A DNA stretch of 64,000 nucleotides from Candidatus Meridianibacter frigidus (GCA_003243975.1 QHBJ01000030.1:1-64000), one strand, 5' to 3'. Numbered from the stretch's first letter, positions 16,565 through 26,493 are shown. The notes: a model not told the origin generated them from the letters alone. Numbers and translations: made by a program.

Positions 16565-17131
16565 TCATGCCGTGCCTCTCATTTCAGTTTCAGCCGCCAT
16601 CCACGCACGGATCCCCTCATAAAACAAGGCCATGGTTATGCCATACACCGCGTGCGCAAAAGCCGCACGGGCATGTGTCTGCCACGGGAATGCTGCGGGC
16701 CATGGGCACAGCCCGCCGGCAGGGAATCCAAACTCGTCCGCCGCCAACATTCCCGCCGCAATTGGCAATCCGAGCATTTGTCGCTCGATCCGTACGCTTT
16801 CCGCGATCGCACCGTGCAGTGCGCCGCATCCCAGGCCAATACCCCAATGCAATATCGTGCTAATCTGCTCGCCGGTGGCTTCGACAGATTGAAAACCAAG
16901 CTGTTGCGCGATGCGCTCGCCAAGAACGTTGAGCGGGAAACGAGGCTCTACCTCGCGTTCGCGCTTCTGGACCGATGGACTCATCGCGCGCTCCCAGAAC
17001 AGCGTACCTGCCGCATCCATTAAAACGGTCGCGACGAATCCGGCGACCGCACCGGAAGCAATCCGAAGAAGAAGCGGCGAGCGACCGTTCCGGCAATTGG
17101 ACGGCTCGGATTGCGAGTTACGTTCTTGCAT
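16565..17131 (-). CDS. conserved membrane protein, DUF1440/YagU-like
   Basis: A 188-residue protein with hydrophobic helices at about residues 20-45 (LLRIASGAVAGFVATVLMD), 90-110, 115-135 and 155-175. The first-helix pattern AGxVAGFVATxxMD is reminiscent of YagU/DUF1440 inner-membrane proteins; this is resemblance only. The middle holds a charged loop with PRFPLNVLGERIAQQLG. It lies 35 bases downstream of the DUF2231 gene on the same strand and could share its transcript. Confidence 0.6.
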   Translation of the reverse strand: MQERNSQSEPSNCRNGRSPLLLRIASGAVAGFVATVLMDAAGTLFWERAMSPSVQKREREVEPRFPLNVLGERIAQQLGFQSVEATGEQISTILHWGIGLGCGALHGAIAESVRIERQMLGLPIAAGMLAADEFGFPAGGLCPWPAAFPWQTHARAAFAHAVYGITMALFYEGIRAWMAAETEMRGTA

Positions 17132-17166
17132 CGACGCTCCGATTTTCGCGCGGATCTAGCACGTAG

Positions 17167-17607
17167 CTAGCTGCCGACGGAGTCCTTGACGCCAACGCCT
17201 CCTTCGTACACCAATTGTCCGCCAAGGTACCCCGAAACTCCCAGGATGAGGACCCCCAAGACGGTGAGCACGTAGCCGACGCCCGACGTCGCGTTCCCAA
17301 GCCGCAAGTAAAAGGCGATCGCGAAGATTACGACGACGGTGAGATTCAGCGCCATGTGTGTCGTCGCGGTCTTTTTGGCGCCATCTGAGAGTGGCGCGGT
17401 GGCGTAATCGATAAACCCAAAGAGCGCGGATAGGAGTGCCCCGATGATTCCTAGCCCAATTAGCACCACGCTCATGCGCGGCCAGAAAACCGAATCTCCC
17501 CAGTGCGAAATGATGTCGGAAACCAGCGCGCCGACAAAGAATGCAATCGGAAAGGGCACGAGCATCGGATGAATCGGATGGCCTGCGATGGTAGCTTTGC
17601 CTTGCAT
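17167..17607 (-). CDS. DUF2231 family membrane protein
   Basis: A 146-residue protein with the DUF2231 opening IAGHPIHPMLVPFPIAFF, followed by four predicted transmembrane helices ending LGGQLVYEGGVGV. Conserved histidines in the first segment (GHPIHP) suggest metal or heme binding. Members are often found beside respiratory or stress genes, but no reaction is established. Confidence 0.8.
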   Translation of the reverse strand: MQGKATIAGHPIHPMLVPFPIAFFVGALVSDIISHWGDSVFWPRMSVVLIGLGIIGALLSALFGFIDYATAPLSDGAKKTATTHMALNLTVVVIFAIAFYLRLGNATSGVGYVLTVLGVLILGVSGYLGGQLVYEGGVGVKDSVGS

Positions 17608-17757
17608 TTAGACCTCACGTTCAAAAGCGTTCTGGTGACTACGAGTTCTTGAAATCCCCTGGGAACTGTTGCACGATGCCACTGCTAAGTGCGTCACGGT
17701 CGCGCCGGCGCCCCCCTTCAGTTAATGCTCGGCTAACCTGGCGAATCGGTTGCTCGC

Positions 17758-19443
17758 TTAAGCTCCGCCCTCCCGGTCGACCATTCGTCGGTAGATGTCA
17801 CGCACGCGCTCGATCGTATCGACCTCTGAAGGCGGCTTGTCGTCGCGAATACGCACGATACGGGGGAATCGAAGCGCAAAACCGCTTTCATGCAGATCGC
17901 TCTGCTGGATGATGTCAAACGCGACTTCGAGCACGACATTCGGCTCGACCGGAATTTCGTGCCTGCGTGCCTTTTGGCGTTGGGTGTGCTCCGGTAGACG
18001 ATGTTCGAGGAACCACGGGGTCAGGCGGGCGATCTCCGCGTCGGTGAGTCCGGAGTACGCTTTTCCAATCGTTTGCAACTTACCATGACGATCGCGCACG
18101 GCAAACGTATAGTCAGACAGCACCTTGGCGCGCTTGCCATGTCCCCATTCAACGGCTACAACCACCACGTCCAAAGTGGACAGCTCGCGCTTGAGCTTCA
18201 ACCAGCACTTTCCGCGCTTGCCCGGAAGGTATGGCGAATCGGTGCGCTTGAGCATGAGCCCTTCTTGGCCGCGCGCGCGGGCTGCTTCGAACGCTGCGTG
18301 CAACTCTTCCGCAGAGCCATCAGGTTCCAACGCCGACCAGGGCGCAAGCTGTAGCTGAGATGAAGAAGGCAGAATTTCAGCCAGGCGTGCGCGTCGCTCC
18401 AGCAACGGTTCGTCCAAGAGAAACTCATCACCATACGCTAGGATATCGAAACACGCGAACGCAACGGGCACCTCGGCAAGCAGATCTTCCGAAACGTCTT
18501 TGCGTTGCAGCCGCGCTTGCAGGTAGCGAAATGGTAGAACGCGCCCTTCGCGCTGCGCTACAAGCTCTCCGTCGAGAATGCACGAACCCTCGAGCGTCCC
18601 AACCGCCCGTACGACTTCGGGGTAAGAGTATGCCACGTCGTTGAGCGTGCGCGAGAATATCCGGACTCGCTCGCCGTCTTTGTGAACTTGCGCACGGATG
18701 CCATCGTACTTGTCTTCCACCATCCAGCGGCCCTCGCGTAGCTCTTTGTACTCCGATCCGAAGAGAATCGGCGAAGCCAGCATGAATCCGATCGGCGCTC
18801 CGTAGGCCACGCGGATCGCGCTCAGCGTGCCGTGTTTGGCTGCAACGGCCACGGTCCCCAAATCGCCGGCAGCCATGTTCGCGCGCCGCACGTCGCCGGG
18901 TGCTGCGTCGAATGCGGAAGCTATACCGTCAATAACCAGCCCTTCCCGCAGGCCAATGCGCAGGTCGCCGGTCATGATTTTAACCACGTACTTAGCTTCA
19001 TCCGCGCTCCTGCAAGCGCCGAGAATGCTCTCGCAAAGCAGTTGGCGTTTCTTGCCCGCGGACTTTCCAGCCGCGGCCGCGATCTCGTCGAGCCGACACT
19101 TCAAGGTAGCAGGAGTGAGCGGTTCGACAAAGAGTCCTAAGGTCTGCGGCGGACGGACGAATGGCGCGAGCGCGCTTCCCAAATCACCATGCTCGCGGTA
19201 AGTTGCACTCAAGTCCGCATCGGTAAACCCCCACATGTGTTGGGCGGCGGCGACAATCGTCCGACCGCCCAGTGCCAGCGCGCGTTGATCGCGCGCGGCA
19301 AACGGGTTTCCGGTGAAGAAACGCGCGGCACACGCAAGATCATCTTCCGGCAGCGTGCGCAGGTACGCGCCGAGAATACCGGTCTTATCCAGTTTTGACG
19401 GCGTTTCTGCGATCGCTTGCGCCGCTTGGGCAAAGCGCTTCAT
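17758..19443 (-). CDS. lig: ATP-dependent DNA ligase, Lhr-cluster type
   Basis: A 561-residue ligase with the three expected parts. The N-terminal DNA-binding domain is at about 1-220, the adenylation domain begins near 225 with the nucleotidyl lysine K245 in EDKYDGIR, and the OB-fold begins around 430. ELDG-like (ILDGELVA), EGLMLKR and WLKLKRE motifs follow in order. Size and N-domain match the ligases encoded with Lhr-Core, PdeM and Exo (annotated elsewhere as cisplatin-damage-response ligase). A downstream exo gene in the same orientation supports this, though a small plus-strand gene lies between them. Confidence 0.92.
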   Translation of the reverse strand: MKRFAQAAQAIAETPSKLDKTGILGAYLRTLPEDDLACAARFFTGNPFAARDQRALALGGRTIVAAAQHMWGFTDADLSATYREHGDLGSALAPFVRPPQTLGLFVEPLTPATLKCRLDEIAAAAGKSAGKKRQLLCESILGACRSADEAKYVVKIMTGDLRIGLREGLVIDGIASAFDAAPGDVRRANMAAGDLGTVAVAAKHGTLSAIRVAYGAPIGFMLASPILFGSEYKELREGRWMVEDKYDGIRAQVHKDGERVRIFSRTLNDVAYSYPEVVRAVGTLEGSCILDGELVAQREGRVLPFRYLQARLQRKDVSEDLLAEVPVAFACFDILAYGDEFLLDEPLLERRARLAEILPSSSQLQLAPWSALEPDGSAEELHAAFEAARARGQEGLMLKRTDSPYLPGKRGKCWLKLKRELSTLDVVVVAVEWGHGKRAKVLSDYTFAVRDRHGKLQTIGKAYSGLTDAEIARLTPWFLEHRLPEHTQRQKARRHEIPVEPNVVLEVAFDIIQQSDLHESGFALRFPRIVRIRDDKPPSEVDTIERVRDIYRRMVDREGGA

Positions 19444-19502
19444 TGTTCGCGTCTGGTTTGCGTGCCGAGGGGTGCGATGCCTCGCAGGGCGAAGTCGCCG
19501 CC

Positions 19503-19781
19503 ATGGTCACTGCGTTTATCTTGATGAAGGTTGAGCGTCCGCGGCTCAAATCGCTCGCGGAGGAGTTGCTGGCCATCGACGGTGTTGCCGAGGTCTATAG
19601 CGTTGCCGGCCCGTACGATCTGGTCGCTATCGTGCGGTTGAGGGAACACGAGATGCTCAACGATCTGGTGACCGAAGGTGTCGCCGCCCTTGAGGGCATC
19701 GATGACACCGAAACCCTGATCGCTTTTCGATCGTTCTCCAAAAAGGATCTGGGTCTAATGTGGGACATCGGGGTGGATTAA
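19503..19781 (+). CDS. stand-alone Lrp/AsnC ligand-binding (RAM) domain protein
   Basis: A 92-residue protein that is only the alpha/beta sandwich effector domain of Lrp/AsnC regulators, with no helix-turn-helix. The pattern VTAFILMKVE...AVAEVYSVAGPYDLVAIVRL...IDDTETLIAF is typical. Stand-alone RAM proteins bind amino acids or modulate full-length Lrp proteins. The ATG at 19503 was chosen at the domain start; the open frame upstream reaches into the ligase gene. Its 3' end overlaps the convergent exonuclease gene by 4 bases. Confidence 0.8.
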   Translation: MVTAFILMKVERPRLKSLAEELLAIDGVAEVYSVAGPYDLVAIVRLREHEMLNDLVTEGVAALEGIDDTETLIAFRSFSKKDLGLMWDIGVD

Positions 19782-20800
19782 AAGAGCGCGAGCTGCGTGT
19801 TTTCGGCCAGATATTCTGCATCGACGCCCAGCGAGCGCAACCGGTAGACGAAGTCAGGCCAGCCGTGATTAAGCAGCACCTTCTTGGGCTGCGCCAGTTC
19901 GATGTAGCGTAGAAGTGACGGATAATCCGCGTGGTCCGACAGCGGAAAGCCGCGGTCGGCGCGATAGCGGAACTGCATGCCCGGATCGACCGACCAACCC
20001 GTCAGTATGGCCGTGCGCACGGGCTTGTCCTTGAGCGCTTTCGGCAGAACCTTTCCCGACGGCGGCCACACCAGCGCGCCGTCAGCCGCAAAGGTTGCGG
20101 CATCGTATCGCGAGTATGCGGGCATCGGCACGCCCGCTTCTTTGTATACCGCAGTCATATTGTGGATCGCGCCGTGAACGGTGACGTGGAGCCCGCCGTT
20201 TCCCAGAATCGCAATGGCTTCTTGCGCTTTGCCCAGCGAGTACGCAAAGAATACCGGTACGGCGCCCTCTTCGAGCGTGCGCCGAGCGAACTCCACCATC
20301 TCTCCCGCGATCTCCGCGCGTGGCGGGAAAACGTACCGCGGCCGGCCGTACGTGCACTCCATGAGTAGAACGTCGCAGCGTTTGACCTCCGGAGGCTCGG
20401 CCGTGTATGAGTGCTCGAGTTTGAAGTCGCCGGTATAAACGAAGGAGCCCAATTCCCCTTCGATCATCAGTTGTGCGCTGCCCAATACGTGTCCGGCGGA
20501 GAAGAGCGTGAGACGGTGGTTCTCGAACGCCCACGGCTCGTTGTACTCGTGCTCCTCAAATACGGTGGGTACGCGCGGCGGGATGCTCTCCAAAAGCGTG
20601 GCTTGGCGCTGGCGTGCTTGGCGGCTTGCGAAACGCAGCCGGCAGACGCGCGCATTGTTGACCGATGTGATGATGGTGTCGTGTTCGCGCGCGTGATCGG
20701 AGTGGCCATGCGAAACGTAACACCGCTCGCGCGGCCGCATCGAATCGATCCAGAGGTCCAGCGAACGCACGTAGAGCGAGCGTTCCTCAAGCGAAAACAT
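19778..20800 (-). CDS. MBL-fold DNA exonuclease (ligase-associated Exo)
   Basis: A 340-residue metallo-beta-lactamase/beta-CASP-like nuclease. Metal ligands are visible in HGHSDH (31-36), HVLGSA, YTGDFK and the C-terminal SDHADYP, with H in LLNHG. This is the pattern of the ligase-associated exonuclease of the Lhr-Core repair cluster, where characterised members are manganese-dependent 5'-to-3' exonucleases. It is divergent from cysK with an 81-base gap. Confidence 0.88.
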   Translation of the reverse strand: MFSLEERSLYVRSLDLWIDSMRPRERCYVSHGHSDHAREHDTIITSVNNARVCRLRFASRQARQRQATLLESIPPRVPTVFEEHEYNEPWAFENHRLTLFSAGHVLGSAQLMIEGELGSFVYTGDFKLEHSYTAEPPEVKRCDVLLMECTYGRPRYVFPPRAEIAGEMVEFARRTLEEGAVPVFFAYSLGKAQEAIAILGNGGLHVTVHGAIHNMTAVYKEAGVPMPAYSRYDAATFAADGALVWPPSGKVLPKALKDKPVRTAILTGWSVDPGMQFRYRADRGFPLSDHADYPSLLRYIELAQPKKVLLNHGWPDFVYRLRSLGVDAEYLAENTQLALF

Positions 20801-20881
20801 GGGACGAACAAATGTTCGCCGTCACGTGCGTCGCGTTCCTCGGAGCGCATCTCTTCGGTACGCAGGCGTTTTAAGGCATGC

Positions 20882-21844
20882 ATGGCACGGATCTATGAGA
20901 CTATCGCCGACACGTTCGGCAATACCCCGTTGGTAAAACTTCCGCGGCTGGCTCGTGGCTTGCACGCAACCGTCTTAGTGAAAATGGAATCGTTCAATCC
21001 CGCAGGGTCCGTTAAGGACCGCATCGGCATTTTCATGGTCGAAGCCGCCGAGCGCGAGGGGCGGCTGCGCCCCGACAGCACAATCATCGAGCCCACCAGC
21101 GGCAACACCGGCATCGCGCTGGCATTCGTAGCCGCGGCAAAGGGTTATCCGCTGATTCTCACTATGCCCGATACCATGACCATCGAGCGCCGCAATCTCT
21201 TGAAGGCCTACGGCGCGCAGGTCGTCCTCACGCCGGGGGCCGAGGGGATGCCGGGCGCTATACGGCGCGCGCAGCAAATACAACAAAGCGATCCGGCCAA
21301 GTATTTCATGCCGGCCCAGTTCGAAAATCCAGCCAATCCCGAGATTCATCGGCGTACGACCGCCGAAGAGATTTGGCGTGACACCGACGGAAAGGTCGAC
21401 ATTTTGATTTCCGCGGTGGGAACGGGCGGAACGATTACCGGGGTTTCGGACGTGCTCAAGGAGCGTCGTCCGGGATTCCGCGCGATCGCCGTGGAGCCGG
21501 ATGCATCGCCGGTTCTATCCGGCGGCAAGCCGGGACCCCACAAGATTCAAGGGACCGGAGCCGGATTCGTTCCCGCTATTTTGAACACGTCATCGTATGA
21601 GGAAGTCATTCGCGTGACCAACGAAGACGCGATCGAAACCGCGCGGCGCGCGGCGCGCGATGAAGGCATGCTGGTCGGGATTTCGTCCGGTGCAAATATC
21701 TGGGCGGCATTGCAAGTTGCCGCGCGTCAGGAGTCCAAAGGGAAGACCATCGTGACGATTGCATGCGACACGGGCGAACGCTATCTCTCAAATCCGGTTT
21801 TCGCCGAGCAAGAAGCCAATATCGTCGAACCATCCCTTATTTAA
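20882..21844 (+). CDS. cysK: cysteine synthase (O-acetylserine sulfhydrylase)
   Basis: A 320-residue PLP enzyme making cysteine from O-acetylserine and sulfide. The Schiff-base lysine is K45 in NPAGSVKDR, the substrate loop is [10 protein letters not shown], and the phosphate-binding loop is GTGGTITG. The ATG at 20882 gives the standard N-terminus ([17 protein letters not shown]); the open frame upstream is antisense to the exonuclease and was discarded. Confidence 0.93.
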   Translation: MARIYETIADTFGNTPLVKLPRLARGLHATVLVKMESFNPAGSVKDRIGIFMVEAAEREGRLRPDSTIIEPTSGNTGIALAFVAAAKGYPLILTMPDTMTIERRNLLKAYGAQVVLTPGAEGMPGAIRRAQQIQQSDPAKYFMPAQFENPANPEIHRRTTAEEIWRDTDGKVDILISAVGTGGTITGVSDVLKERRPGFRAIAVEPDASPVLSGGKPGPHKIQGTGAGFVPAILNTSSYEEVIRVTNEDAIETARRAARDEGMLVGISSGANIWAALQVAARQESKGKTIVTIACDTGERYLSNPVFAEQEANIVEPSLI

Positions 21845-21848
21845 AGCG

Positions 21849-21921
21849 TGTCACTTCGAGCGAAGCAAAGCGAAGTCGAGAAGCCGCGATGACGGCTGGT
21901 CCTGGACAAGCTCGGTCTGAC
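21849..21921. repeat. dispersed repeats B and A, copy between cysK and asparaginase
   Basis: Bases 21849-21865 are the second copy of TGTCACTTCGAGCGAAG (first at 6932-6948). They continue into further CGAAG/CGAGAAG half-palindromes. Bases 21905-21921 carry the GACAAGCTC core of repeat A. Together they fill the gap after cysK and contain a misleading in-frame ATG at 21889. Confidence 0.55.
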
Positions 21922-21942
21922 AACGGCGACGGGAGCGCCATT

Positions 21943-22959
21943 TTGACAGGTCAGCCACTAGTGCATGTCATTCGTGGCGACCGGGTTGAGTCCGTGCATC
22001 ACATCGCAGCCTGCGCGGTCGATGGCGCAGGCCGCGTGATCTATGCAGTCGGCAGCATCGACGTACCGGTCTATTGGCGCTCGAGTGCGAAACCATTTAT
22101 CGCAGCCGCGGTCGTGCGCTCGGGCGCCATTGAACGCTTCGGTTTGGACCAGCACGAAGTAGCCGTGATGGCGGCCTCGCACGCCGGGGAGCCGTTTCAC
22201 ATCGAAGCCGTGCGCTCGATCCTGAACAAGATTGGTCTGTCAGAAGAAGCGCTGCAGTGCGGTTCGCATGCTCCGTACAACGCTACCGCCGCTCGCGCGC
22301 TCGAGGAAAATGGGGAACGCTTCACCACCGTTCATAACAACTGCTCGGGCAAGCATGCGGGCATCCTGGCATTGTGCCTGATGCTCGGCTGCAATATCGC
22401 AACATATACCGAATTGAACAATCCGGCGCAGCAAGTCATCCTGGCGCTGTGCGGGCGCTTGACGGGACAAGATCCTAAGACATTCCCCGTTGCGGTCGAC
22501 GGATGCGGCATTCCGGCCTTTGCCGCCTCGTTGGAGAGCGCGGCTCTGGCATTCATGCGCTTTGCCACGTTGGACGGCATCGACGCCCGTGACGCGCAGG
22601 CGCTGAAGATCGTGCGCGACGCGATGATCGCCCATCCGCGCTACGTAGCCGGAACGGGCGAGTTTGACAGCGCGCTGATGGAAGCCGGAAACGGCGCGAT
22701 CGCGTGCAAGGCCGGTGCGGAAGGCGTGCACGGCGATGCCCTCATCGACGAGCGCTACGGATATGTCCAGAAGGTGCTCGACGGCGCGAAGCGTGCGGTT
22801 GCGCCTGCGGTCATGGCCGCGCTGTACGGCCTTGGGGGCGCGCCGGCCGCCGCCGAGTTGGAGTCTTTTGCCCAACCGGCAATTGCGAACCGCGCCGGCG
22901 CGATTGTGGGTGAGATTCGCGCGAAAGCGGTCGCACGGGCCGCCGTCCAGAACAGATAG
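21943..22959 (+). CDS. ansA: L-asparaginase, Rhizobium etli type (class 3)
   Basis: A 338-residue asparaginase of the R. etli AnsII/ReAV family, hydrolysing asparagine to aspartate and ammonia. With the TTG start at 21943 the key residues are S47 and K50 (SSAK), S79 (AASHAG), C134 and K137 (NNCSGKH) and C188 (DGCG). All are shifted by one from the catalytic and zinc residues I recall for ReAV (S48, K51, S80, C135, K138, C189), with identical spacing. GGGAG at 21931-21935, 7 bases upstream, supports TTG over the in-frame ATG at 21889, which lies inside a dispersed repeat. Confidence 0.87.
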   Translation: MTGQPLVHVIRGDRVESVHHIAACAVDGAGRVIYAVGSIDVPVYWRSSAKPFIAAAVVRSGAIERFGLDQHEVAVMAASHAGEPFHIEAVRSILNKIGLSEEALQCGSHAPYNATAARALEENGERFTTVHNNCSGKHAGILALCLMLGCNIATYTELNNPAQQVILALCGRLTGQDPKTFPVAVDGCGIPAFAASLESAALAFMRFATLDGIDARDAQALKIVRDAMIAHPRYVAGTGEFDSALMEAGNGAIACKAGAEGVHGDALIDERYGYVQKVLDGAKRAVAPAVMAALYGLGGAPAAAELESFAQPAIANRAGAIVGEIRAKAVARAAVQNR

Positions 22960-22963
22960 CATC

Positions 22964-25900
22964 GTGTCCAGCTATCTGCAGGAACTGCAAGAACGCGTTC
23001 TTCTTTTCGACGGGGCCATGGGAACGCAACTCATGGCCCTCGAGCTAACCGCGGACGCCTTCGGCGGTCCGCAATTCTCGGGTTGCAACGAAGCGGTCGT
23101 TTTGCACCGTCCCGAACTCATCGAGCAGATTCACGAGAGCTACTTTGAAGCGGGGGCCGACGTCGTGGAAACCGACAGCTTTACCGCATCGCGTTTGAAA
23201 CTCGACGAGTACGGTCTGGGCGAGCGCACGGCCGATGTGAACCGGATCTCAGCGGAGCTGGCGCGTCGCGCGGCCGACAAGTACAGCACGCCCCAATGGC
23301 CGCGTTTCGTGGCGGGTTCGCTTGGGCCTACGGGCATGCTGATCACCTCATCGGATCCGGCCCTCTCGAAGATCACCTACGATGAGCTGGTCGAGATCTA
23401 CGGCGAGCAGGCGCACCACTTGATCGAAGGCGGCGTCGATTTGCTCGTGATCGAAACTAGCCAGGATCTCTTGGAGATCAAAGCCGCGGTTGCGGGCATC
23501 GTGCGCGAGTTCCAGCGCGGTGCGCGGCGCGTTCCCATTCAGGCGCAAGCCACGCTGGACGTTACTGGAAGGATGCTGCTGGGAACGGACATCAGCGCGG
23601 TGTGTGCGACGCTGGAAGCGTTGCCCATTGACGCGATCGGGCTCAATTGTTCCACCGGCCCGACGCATATGCGTGAACCGGTGCGCTATCTTTCCGAAAA
23701 CTCCAGCAAGTACATCAGCGTTATTCCGAACGCCGGTCTGCCACTCATGGGGCCGAAAGGCGAAACGATCTATCCGGAATCGCCGCAAGAGATGGCCTCC
23801 GAGCTGGGCGCATTTGTGAAAGACTTCGGGGTGAACGTCATCGGTGGTTGTTGCGGAACGACGCCGGCTCACATTACGGCAATGCGCGATGCGATCAAGT
23901 ATGCGAAGCCGAGGATGCCGCAGCCGAAGAGGCATCAATTCGTTTCGTCGGCCATGACCGCTATCGCGCTCGAACAGGAGCCGCGCCCGCTGCTGGTGGG
24001 AGAACGCATCAACGCGCAGGGTTCTCGCAAGATCAAGCGGCTGCTGCTGGCCGACGACTACGACGAAATCATGCTGGTTGCCCGCGAACAAGTGAGCGGC
24101 GGAGCGCACGTGCTCGACATTTGCTGCGCGCTGACCGAACGCACCGACGAAGACGAGCAGATGCGCACGCTCGTCAAACGCTTGGCGCAATCGACCGAGG
24201 CGCCGCTCATGATCGACTCGACCGAACCAAAAGTGCTCGAAGCCGCGCTAAAGATGTACGCGGGGCGGCCCATTGTAAATTCCGTCCACCTCGAGAATGG
24301 GCGCACGAAGGTGGATTCGGTGATGCCGCTAGTGATGGAAAGCGGCGCCGCGGTGGTGGCACTTACCATTGACGAATCCGGCATGGCTAAAACCGCCGAG
24401 CGCAAGACCGAAGTGGCCAAGCGTATCTACGAAATTTGCGTACAGGAATATGGCCTGCCCCCCGGTGCGCTGATCTTCGATGACCTGACCTTTACGCTGG
24501 CAACCGGCGATGCGGAGTACATCGACTCAGCCATCGAAACGATCGAAGGCATTCGCCGCATTAAGGCCGAGTTGCCGGGAGTCCTGACTTCGTTGGGCGT
24601 CTCCAACGTGTCGTTCGGCCTCAAACCGCACGCGCGCGCGGCGTTAAACTCGGTGTTCCTGCATCATTGCGTGGAAGCCGGCTTGGATCTGGCGCTGGTG
24701 CATGCAAAAGAGATTACGCCGTATACCGAACTCGATGCCACCGAACGCGAACTCTGCGATGATTTGGTACTCAACCGCCGCGCCGATGCGCTGCAACGTG
24801 TCATCGAGCACTGGGAGAGCAAAACGGTCACTCCTGGGAGCGCCGCGGCAGTTGACGATGATGCGGAGCAGCCCGTCGAGGTCCGCATTCACAATGCGAT
24901 TCTGCGGCGACGCAAGGACGGCATCGAGGCCAAAATCGACGAAGCGCTACGCGCGCGCGACCCGGTGGACGTGCTCAATAACGTTCTCCTGCCCGCCATG
25001 AAAGACGTGGGCGACCGATTTGGCGCGGGCGAACTAATTCTGCCTTTCGTTCTGCAGTCGGCCGAAGTAATGAAGAAGGCCGTCGCACATCTCGAACAGT
25101 TCTTAGAGAAGAAGGAAGGCACGAGCAAAGGCAAGATCGTGCTGGCAACGGTCTTCGGCGACGTTCACGATATCGGGAAGAATCTCGTGAACACGATTCT
25201 GAGCAACAACGGATACACGGTATTCGACCTCGGAAAGCAAGTGCCGATGAATACGATTCTTGAAAAGGCCATTGAAGTGCAGGCCGACGCCATTGGGCTC
25301 TCGGCCCTGTTGGTTTCTACGAGCAAACAGATGCCCATATGCGTTCAAGAGCAGGACGCGCGCGGCTTGACGTTTCCGGTGGTCGTGGGAGGGGCTGCCA
25401 TCAACCGCGATTTCGGGCGCCGGATCGCGCTTCTCGATGACGGCGCGCGAATTTTTGAGCCCGGACTCTTCTATGCCAAGGACGCCTTCGAAGGGCTGGA
25501 CATCGTCGACCGACTTACGAGCGATGCTCCGGCGCGCGCGGCCTTCGTAGAACGGATGAGGGCCGAAGTGGTGGCCGCCCGCGACAAGGTCAAGCCGCAT
25601 TCCGGTGCCGTCGCTGCAAACGGGAAAGTCTCGGCCGTAAAGGACGAACCGGCGGCCGTTCCGCCGCCGCCGTTTTTTGGACCCCGCACGGTGACTTCAG
25701 TGGACGTAAGCGAGCTTTGGCCGTGCTTCGACCTCCGCAGTCTGTACCGGCTTTCCTGGGGCGGCGCAAATACAAAGGGCGAGCAATGGGAGCAACTTTT
25801 GCGCGAGGAGTTCGAACCACGACTGCACCGCTACCAGGCATTGGCGCAGCGCGGCGAGCTGCTGCAGCCGAAGATCGTTTACGGATACTTTCGCGCTGCC

Positions 25901-26437
25901 GGCGAAGGCGACGACGTGATCCTTTTCGACGAGTCCGGCAACCAGGAACTCACGCGTTTTGCCTTTGCGCGTCAGGCCGGCGGCGAGCATCTGTGTCTGG
26001 CAGACTACTTGCGGCCCTTGCAGGACGGTCAACCCGTGGACGTAGTTGCCATGCAGGTCGTTACCGTCGGAACGGAATCGTCCCAGCGCACGCAGGCGCT
26101 GCAACACTCGGGCGATTATAGCGAATCGTACTTTCTGCATGGCTTCTCGGTGCAGTCTGCCGAAGCGCTGGCGGAGTTTTCGCACCGGCGCATTCGCGCG
26201 GAACTGGGATTACCGGCGGACCGAGGTAAACGGTACTCTTGGGGTTACGGAGCGTGCCCCGATCTCTCACAACACGCCGAAGCGTTCCGAATTCTGGACG
26301 CGCAGCATGCCATCGGAACCTCGTTGACGGAGGCGTACCAAATCGTGCCCGAGCAGTCGACGGCCGCAATCATCATGCATCATCCCAAGGCCTCATACTT
26401 CAACGCAGCCGCCACGCGCGAACTATCCGCGGTTTAA
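22964..26437 (+). CDS. metH: cobalamin-dependent methionine synthase
   Basis: An 1157-residue MetH with a GTG start, slightly shorter than the usual 1200-1250. Order of modules: the homocysteine domain has zinc cysteines C229 and C296/C297 (GGCCGT). It is followed by a methyltetrahydrofolate pterin domain (about 340-610), the four-helix cap (about 640-730) and the B12 domain with DVHDIG (D733, cobalt-ligating H735). The C-terminal activation domain contains RIRAELG and the YSWGYGACPD S-adenosylmethionine site. It follows the asparaginase by 4 bases. The requirement for B12 matches the btu genes at 40-45 kb. Confidence 0.95.
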   Translation: MSSYLQELQERVLLFDGAMGTQLMALELTADAFGGPQFSGCNEAVVLHRPELIEQIHESYFEAGADVVETDSFTASRLKLDEYGLGERTADVNRISAELARRAADKYSTPQWPRFVAGSLGPTGMLITSSDPALSKITYDELVEIYGEQAHHLIEGGVDLLVIETSQDLLEIKAAVAGIVREFQRGARRVPIQAQATLDVTGRMLLGTDISAVCATLEALPIDAIGLNCSTGPTHMREPVRYLSENSSKYISVIPNAGLPLMGPKGETIYPESPQEMASELGAFVKDFGVNVIGGCCGTTPAHITAMRDAIKYAKPRMPQPKRHQFVSSAMTAIALEQEPRPLLVGERINAQGSRKIKRLLLADDYDEIMLVAREQVSGGAHVLDICCALTERTDEDEQMRTLVKRLAQSTEAPLMIDSTEPKVLEAALKMYAGRPIVNSVHLENGRTKVDSVMPLVMESGAAVVALTIDESGMAKTAERKTEVAKRIYEICVQEYGLPPGALIFDDLTFTLATGDAEYIDSAIETIEGIRRIKAELPGVLTSLGVSNVSFGLKPHARAALNSVFLHHCVEAGLDLALVHAKEITPYTELDATERELCDDLVLNRRADALQRVIEHWESKTVTPGSAAAVDDDAEQPVEVRIHNAILRRRKDGIEAKIDEALRARDPVDVLNNVLLPAMKDVGDRFGAGELILPFVLQSAEVMKKAVAHLEQFLEKKEGTSKGKIVLATVFGDVHDIGKNLVNTILSNNGYTVFDLGKQVPMNTILEKAIEVQADAIGLSALLVSTSKQMPICVQEQDARGLTFPVVVGGAAINRDFGRRIALLDDGARIFEPGLFYAKDAFEGLDIVDRLTSDAPARAAFVERMRAEVVAARDKVKPHSGAVAANGKVSAVKDEPAAVPPPPFFGPRTVTSVDVSELWPCFDLRSLYRLSWGGANTKGEQWEQLLREEFEPRLHRYQALAQRGELLQPKIVYGYFRAAGEGDDVILFDESGNQELTRFAFARQAGGEHLCLADYLRPLQDGQPVDVVAMQVVTVGTESSQRTQALQHSGDYSESYFLHGFSVQSAEALAEFSHRRIRAELGLPADRGKRYSWGYGACPDLSQHAEAFRILDAQHAIGTSLTEAYQIVPEQSTAAIIMHHPKASYFNAAATRELSAV

Positions 26438-26493
26438 CGGATGAGCGCGCGGAACTCGCAGGGACGACCCTGACCGCGGCGTAACCGGGACCC

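Noticed and set aside
16502-17023. A 173-codon plus-strand frame after the DUF885 pair
   Set aside because: It is the shadow of the minus-strand membrane protein, whose hydrophobic helices are clear; the plus frame is Arg-rich and featureless.
26457-26469. Small CAGGG/CCCTG hairpin between metH and livK as a terminator
   Set aside because: Only a 5-bp stem with no T tract; too weak to call.
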